Shown: piece by piece, positions 59,355 to 64,000 of the stretch
How the letters are laid out: each line of letters starts with the position of its first letter
Numbering within the stretch: position 1 is the first letter of the stretch
NCBI GenBank assembly: GCA_003864495.1
Contig: ML133494.1
Span: 83,822 to 147,821, forward strand
Direction of reading: 5' to 3'
From: Nemopilema nomurai
Taxonomy: Eukaryota; Cnidaria; Scyphozoa; Rhizostomeae; Rhizostomatidae
Length of the DNA stretch: 64,000 bases
Notes under the pieces: model-generated
What the model was told of the DNA's origin: nothing
Database searches by the model: none
Seen by the model: only the letters and a program-made list of their open reading frames with translations
Program-made: the position numbers and the translations under genes

Positions 59355-62300
59355 ATGGGGAAAACGATGGCAAAGTGCTTCCTCGTGGTTATCAATGTAT
59401 TCTTTCTCGTAAGTCAAGTATCTGCTTCAGTTTTTGGTAAGATGTATGAAGAGCTAAGTATAAGTAACCAAGTATAACCCGTGAATTCATTTTATGTTTT
59501 AAAACGAACATCGCTTTTGCTGCAGTCTTGGACTACAATGTTTTGTTTTACTTTGAGTAACGTAATGTTGACAGTAATCTTATACTCAATACCAATATAT
59601 TCAAAGTTTTCGATAATATAAAGATTTTTAGGACAACGGTCCGATGCTGCTATAACCGGAGCATTAGAGGGTTTTAGTTCCATTTGTAAAAGAAAAGAGA
59701 TTGCTTTTTAATTATCAACAAAGAAACAATTTCTTCAATGTATTTTGTGGCGTTGTTGATATCGTTGGCCTAACCGGTGTTTTCAGCCTACAATGGTATC
59801 GTGTGTTGACAATTATATAGAATTTAGATAAAAGGATTAAGCATACTTAGGATCAAATTATTGTGCAACAACCTTTGCTTCAATTGAAACTTCAAGTATC
59901 GAATTTGGTATGGTTTCTGGTTGAGTGAATTGAAGTGTTTTATGAAGTTTTGTTGCCCCTCGTTTAAGCATAACTTCAAGTGCTATCGATTGGTGCATAT
60001 GATATTTATATATATATTATGTTTGTTAACTGAGAGGTGCGGTACTGCAATAGCACTACACAACAAAATCAAAGTGAAAATATCGACATAAGGACACCCT
60101 CAAAATCACATGCTTTTACAGAGCAATTAAGCATTTGACTTATTCCTACGAAAGGATAGCTTGAAGCAATGAAACATATAAGCACGATGAAAATGAAATA
60201 GAGTGTCTCGCATTTGCCAAAGTAGCCATTAGCAACGACACAACATAACTACGATGAAATTGGACACTAAATTTGACCTGAAACTGGATTTGTTTGCATG
60301 TAGCTGAAACAATTTGCAGGATTAACACGCGTATGTTTGTTGCAGCCCTTGGAATACAGTGTTTCTGAACAAACAGAATCAGACTGGTTTGGCTGGAGGG
60401 GGGGGGGGGGGCTGCAGCCCCCTAATAATTGTCAAACTGCAGTATGTTTCCTTATAACGGTGTACTGAATGAGAAGGAATACAAGGGGCAGCCCCCCTCA
60501 TGATATAAAGTTTGTTCCGATGGCACTAAAAATAGTTATCAAACAATAATAAAGTTTAAAAAATTATCAAACAAGTAAGTAAGTGTTATTCAAACAATTC
60601 AGGAAATAACTATAAGCTTGAATGTATTTGGAATGTAAACAAGATAATAACTTACTGGAAAGTTCTGTATCCTATTGACGAAGTGACGAAATCAATTGAC
60701 TATAATGGAATTGAATTTCAACGGATCTCCTAGGGAAACACAAATACCAATCTACGCAAGGAGACCTTTTTCTGCTTAACGGTTTGCTGTTGCCCAACAC
60801 AGGAGGAACTGGGCAGGGGGGGCGGATGGGGTGTGTAAAATTTCTTTAACTTCATTGCCCGCTAACTACGTCGCTATTATCTCAACTCATTTAGGGTTGA
60901 GCAACGCTTCCAGTAAACTTTTTGAATTTGTAATTGCACTGAGAATATGAAAAGTTTTATGTTACATTAAGTTTTTGTTTTTATTTTAAAGCTTACTAGC
61001 AAAGTCATAAAAGATGCTACACTTAACTGGCTGTTTTTGAGTTATCTGCCTCTTCATACTAGTTTGAAATGTGCTTCTTTTTCATCTATTTCCCTTTTTT
61101 ATCTTCTGTGCAATATTGTAGTTAGGCATATTTTTAGTGCAGTGAAAGTATTATCAATCACCTTTGCATCACCCCTTTTTCATTTCTGTTTGTTTTTCTT
61201 GACAAACGTGCTGCATGCTTACATCCTTCCAATTCCCCAAGCAATAGCCCCCATCTTGGGCGCCAGTTGAATATGCTGCCCCCCACAACTCATTGTAGTT
61301 AACCCTTATATTGCGGGAAAAACCCAAAAATCTAACTATTATCATTCACCTTTAATTGATAGCACCTCATATTTTTATAATAGTACCAGAGCTCAATTAC
61401 ACATGAGTTGAATTCTCTTGCAGATCCTTGGAGGAATCCTCCTAGGATTCGGTGGCTGGTTTTTGAAAGTAAGCGGAGATTACAAGACCATTGTGGATTT
61501 CAACAAGCTGTTGATCCCTTCTGTGCTAGTCATAATAGGAGGTGCGGCGATATTTTTACTCGCACTGTTTGGACTGGTTGGAGCGCTGAAGGAAAGCAGA
61601 TGCCTCTTAATGATGGTAACCGTGTTTTCAAAATGTTGTTGTTGCTGTATATTTTAAGTTGCGACAAACAGCGGAGCAGTGGCGTGGCGAAGGGCTTTTG
61701 AGTGGGGGTGGGGTGGGGGGGGGTTGGCTGGGCGTATGTAACATGAGAAATATACCGACAGTACCAATTGTGTCTAGGCTGGATAAAACAGAAGTGCAAA
61801 TCTAATTCTTCCCCGAAATACCGAGACGCTGTTATAGTTGTTTAAACTTTTACCCTTTTACCAACAGGCAACAAATTACCCCTGTGCGACACCCCCCTTC
61901 ACCCCCTACATCGACACGCCCTGCAGCGGAGCCATGATTTATGCCACATCTGGCTCTTTATTTTGTTACCATGTCATTTATCGACGTTTGGTCGCTCTGA
62001 GGGGTTTCGGACAAAAATTTTATTTATGCGGAAACTTCTGTTCAGCTGTTTTTCACAGTACCACAAAGAATTGTTCATATATTTAGAGTGTTTTATAGTC
62101 CATTAACGTTATAATGTCAGTGTTCGATCCGGTTAGGTATCTTTTACCATTAAACCAATTCTAATTTTTATTATCAAAAAAACGTACAGGCCAAGGTAGC
62201 GCGTATTATATACACCTCATTGCTTCTACCCTACTTATGATAAAATTTTATTTTATTTATGCCAATACTGATACTCTCAAGTTCCTAATTATAAGGGGCG

Positions 62301-64000
62301 CTAATAATAAGGCTATGTTCGCATTTTTTAGAAAACCCTAAAATGGGGGGGATGGGTCATGATAGATTGAAATGCTTAGATTTTCTGAAATTTGCTCCTA
62401 CAAATTGAGGTATGACTGTTTGCAGAAAAAAATGTCTAGGGGAGTATTAATAAATTGAAGTGGTGATGTAAATTTTCTGAAAAATTGAATTAATCCTCTT
62501 CCCCCTACAATTAGGAACTTACCATAGAACCATAGAATTGTCACTAACCCGTAGTCTTATGCTTCGAGACAGTTTTACTGACATAAATGCTTCTTTTTGC
62601 TCAAAGTACATGGTGCTAGTTGTGGTCATTCTTGTTTTGGAAATTGGTGCCGTGATCGTAACGTTCCTGTACAAAGACAAGGTAAGCATATTGTATAATA
62701 GTTGTGGCATTAAGAGCGATAGTGGCTTCAGCTGGGAAAATCTAATTTCAATTCCACACAGAATCTGAGCTATATCACCATAAAGTTTACATGTCGGTGT
62801 AAAACAAAATTAGCAGAAGAGCGCATTTATTAATTTATTCAAACCTCCTAGTACAACATGAAAAGGGTAAAATAGTCATGAAACAAATTAAGAAGAGGAT
62901 TTTTTTTATTTTAATTTTCCCGTCTCTTGCATTGTATATTTATATAAAGCTTGTTCAAGATGCTACTCGAAGCCATTGCGAAACGAGCCGCTTTCCCAAA
63001 CTTTCCCGCCAAAACGCCGGCAAACCCCAAACTGTGCATGCCCTATTAAAGCAAATCAACGGAGTTAAAACGCAGCTCAGCTCAGGGGACTGGGCTACCT
63101 AAAAATAGAATCTCTTAGCTATCCAATCAAGGTTGAGAACAGCAGAGTTCATGTGATCATTTCAAATATCATTGCGTGTGGTGTGATACAAGACGATGCG
63201 GCCCCATGTGATCACTTTGCCTAAACAATCAATCCGCACGCCTGAATTGAATTGAGTTGTTGTGTATTTTTAAATCGGGGAACTTACGTCCATTGATTTA
63301 CTTTAATACACATTTTTAACAGCCTAGTTTGCTTCTCAAACTTTGCCGTCGTGTCAGCAACAAATTACCGCGCTGGTATGAGACAGTCCGAAATAATGAT
63401 GTTCGTGTTTTAGGTTCAAGAGATTGTTGAGGACAAGCTATCGCATGCCCTCAAGGTAACATATGGTAAAGACAATGAAGGCGCCGTGACAAACGCAATT
63501 AATGACATCCAAAGATTTGTACGTCCTTTAATAAACTTCACCTTTCTCGCCCCTTGCAACTCTTTCTAAGAAATGTTTATTTCTCTTTCTAACGCCCCTT
63601 GCAACTCTTTCTAATAGTATGTGAAAAATAGTTCCGCTTTTTCTAGCAATTGTGAAGTTTTGTACCACAAAGCACTTGTACAAATGTTTATTTATTTTTC
63701 AAGACATTCTGTTTTTTGTTTTGTTTTAGATGAAATGTTGCGGAGCGAGAAACGTGAGCGATTACAAAGATTCATACTGGATACAGAACCATAAGAATAA
63801 TCAAACTAATTTTCCAACAAGCTGTATTGATGAGGACAAGAAGAGCTCTGGAAACGTACAAGCAGATCTCCCTTTCGACAAGGTGAGTTTGGTGGAAAAG
63901 CAAGGCGCATTATTGCTAATTTGAGACCTGATTCTTTATTTATCAAAGTGTAGCTGCGTAGGAGCATCACGCCAGAACATGTTTGCAAATAAAGCGAACC
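59355..64000 (+). CDS. Tetraspanin (3' partial)
   Basis: A four-helix membrane organiser of the tetraspanin family, N-terminal 250 residues visible. Exons: 59355-59408, 61424-61615, 62607-62681, 63414-63518, 63730-63882, 63949-64000 (cut by the window end); all five introns are phase 0. TM1 spans the exon 1/2 joint (FLVVINVFFL, then ILGGILLGFGGWFL). The small loop and TM2 are in exon 2 (SVLVIIGGAAIFLLALFGLV), followed by GALKESRCLLMM. TM3 is exon 3 (VLVVVILVLEIGAVIVTFLY). The large extracellular loop starts in exon 4 and exon 5 carries the diagnostic CCG motif (MKCCGARNVSDY) and sequon NQT. The last exon begins with cysteines (CSCVGAS) and its acceptor is less certain. The subfamily cannot be assigned. 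Confidence 0.9.
62281..62518. mobile_element. Inverted-repeat element, TTCCTAATT family, copy 2
   Basis: The ends GTTCCTAATTATAAGGGG and CCCCCTACAATTAGGAAC are inverted repeats; 238 bp, non-coding. It lies in intron 2 of the tetraspanin gene and is related to the copy at 57399 in both ends and interior (GGGTCATGATAGATTGAAAT). Confidence 0.75.
63613..63685. mobile_element. Hairpin MITE family, single arm
   Basis: GTATGTGAAAAATAGTTCCG continues to CTTTTTCTAGCAATTGTGAAG and TTTTGTACCACAAAGCACTTG, matching the right arm and outer flank of the element at 39711-39880. It lies in intron 4 of the tetraspanin gene. Confidence 0.75.

Overview
This is a nuclear window from a multicellular animal. The genes are split by many short-to-medium introns with GT/AG ends, the intergenic DNA is AT-rich, and there are minisatellites, one satellite array and several small inverted-repeat transposons. 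The recognisable proteins are animal families: an SLC5 sodium-coupled monocarboxylate-type transporter, two-LIM cysteine and glycine-rich (CSRP) proteins, myotrophin and a tetraspanin. Nothing fixes the phylum. Compact genes, tandem paralogues and frequent AGGCCTA-type words suggest a marine invertebrate (for example echinoderm, hemichordate or cnidarian), but that is inference. Exon boundaries below were read by hand from reading frame, splice sites and paralogue comparison. All are predictions without transcript support.

1-21326: two head-to-tail SLC5A8/SLC5A12-like genes on the + strand. Copy A lacks most of exon 1, which lies off the window. Copy B is complete (15 exons, 618 aa). All exon boundaries correspond, and exons 2-15 have the same length except exon 12. 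Copy A introns carry a 45-bp minisatellite with twelve perfect TGACGTCA sites, a polypyrimidine tract of about 390 bp, and a MITE whose empty site is visible in copy B.

21640-26840: a tandem satellite of about thirty 172-bp monomers. Almost every monomer has the perfect 16-bp palindrome CAAGGCTATAGCCTTG and a CGGCCG site. The array abuts the 3' end of a CSRP gene.

27070-39615: two CSRP-like genes on the - strand, both with four coding exons, 187 aa and intron phases 1-0-1, clearly tandem paralogues. Between and inside them are a hAT-type element, an (ATC)n microsatellite, hairpin elements and weak candidate exons.

39616-47572: mostly non-coding, with one intronless open frame of 191 codons (44893-44318, - strand) behind a TATA-like box. 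47573-50487 (- strand): myotrophin, 118 aa, four exons. 50936-52515: weak + strand candidate exons. 55532-56783 (+ strand): a three-exon model for a secreted, cysteine-free protein of 169 aa with no family I recognise. 59355-64000 (+ strand): the 5' part of a tetraspanin, running off the window.

The genes do not form a pathway. This is ordinary animal gene order plus local tandem duplication. The items most worth a second look are the intronic CRE-site array, the palindromic satellite, the exon 1 change in transporter copy A, and the two orphan coding models.
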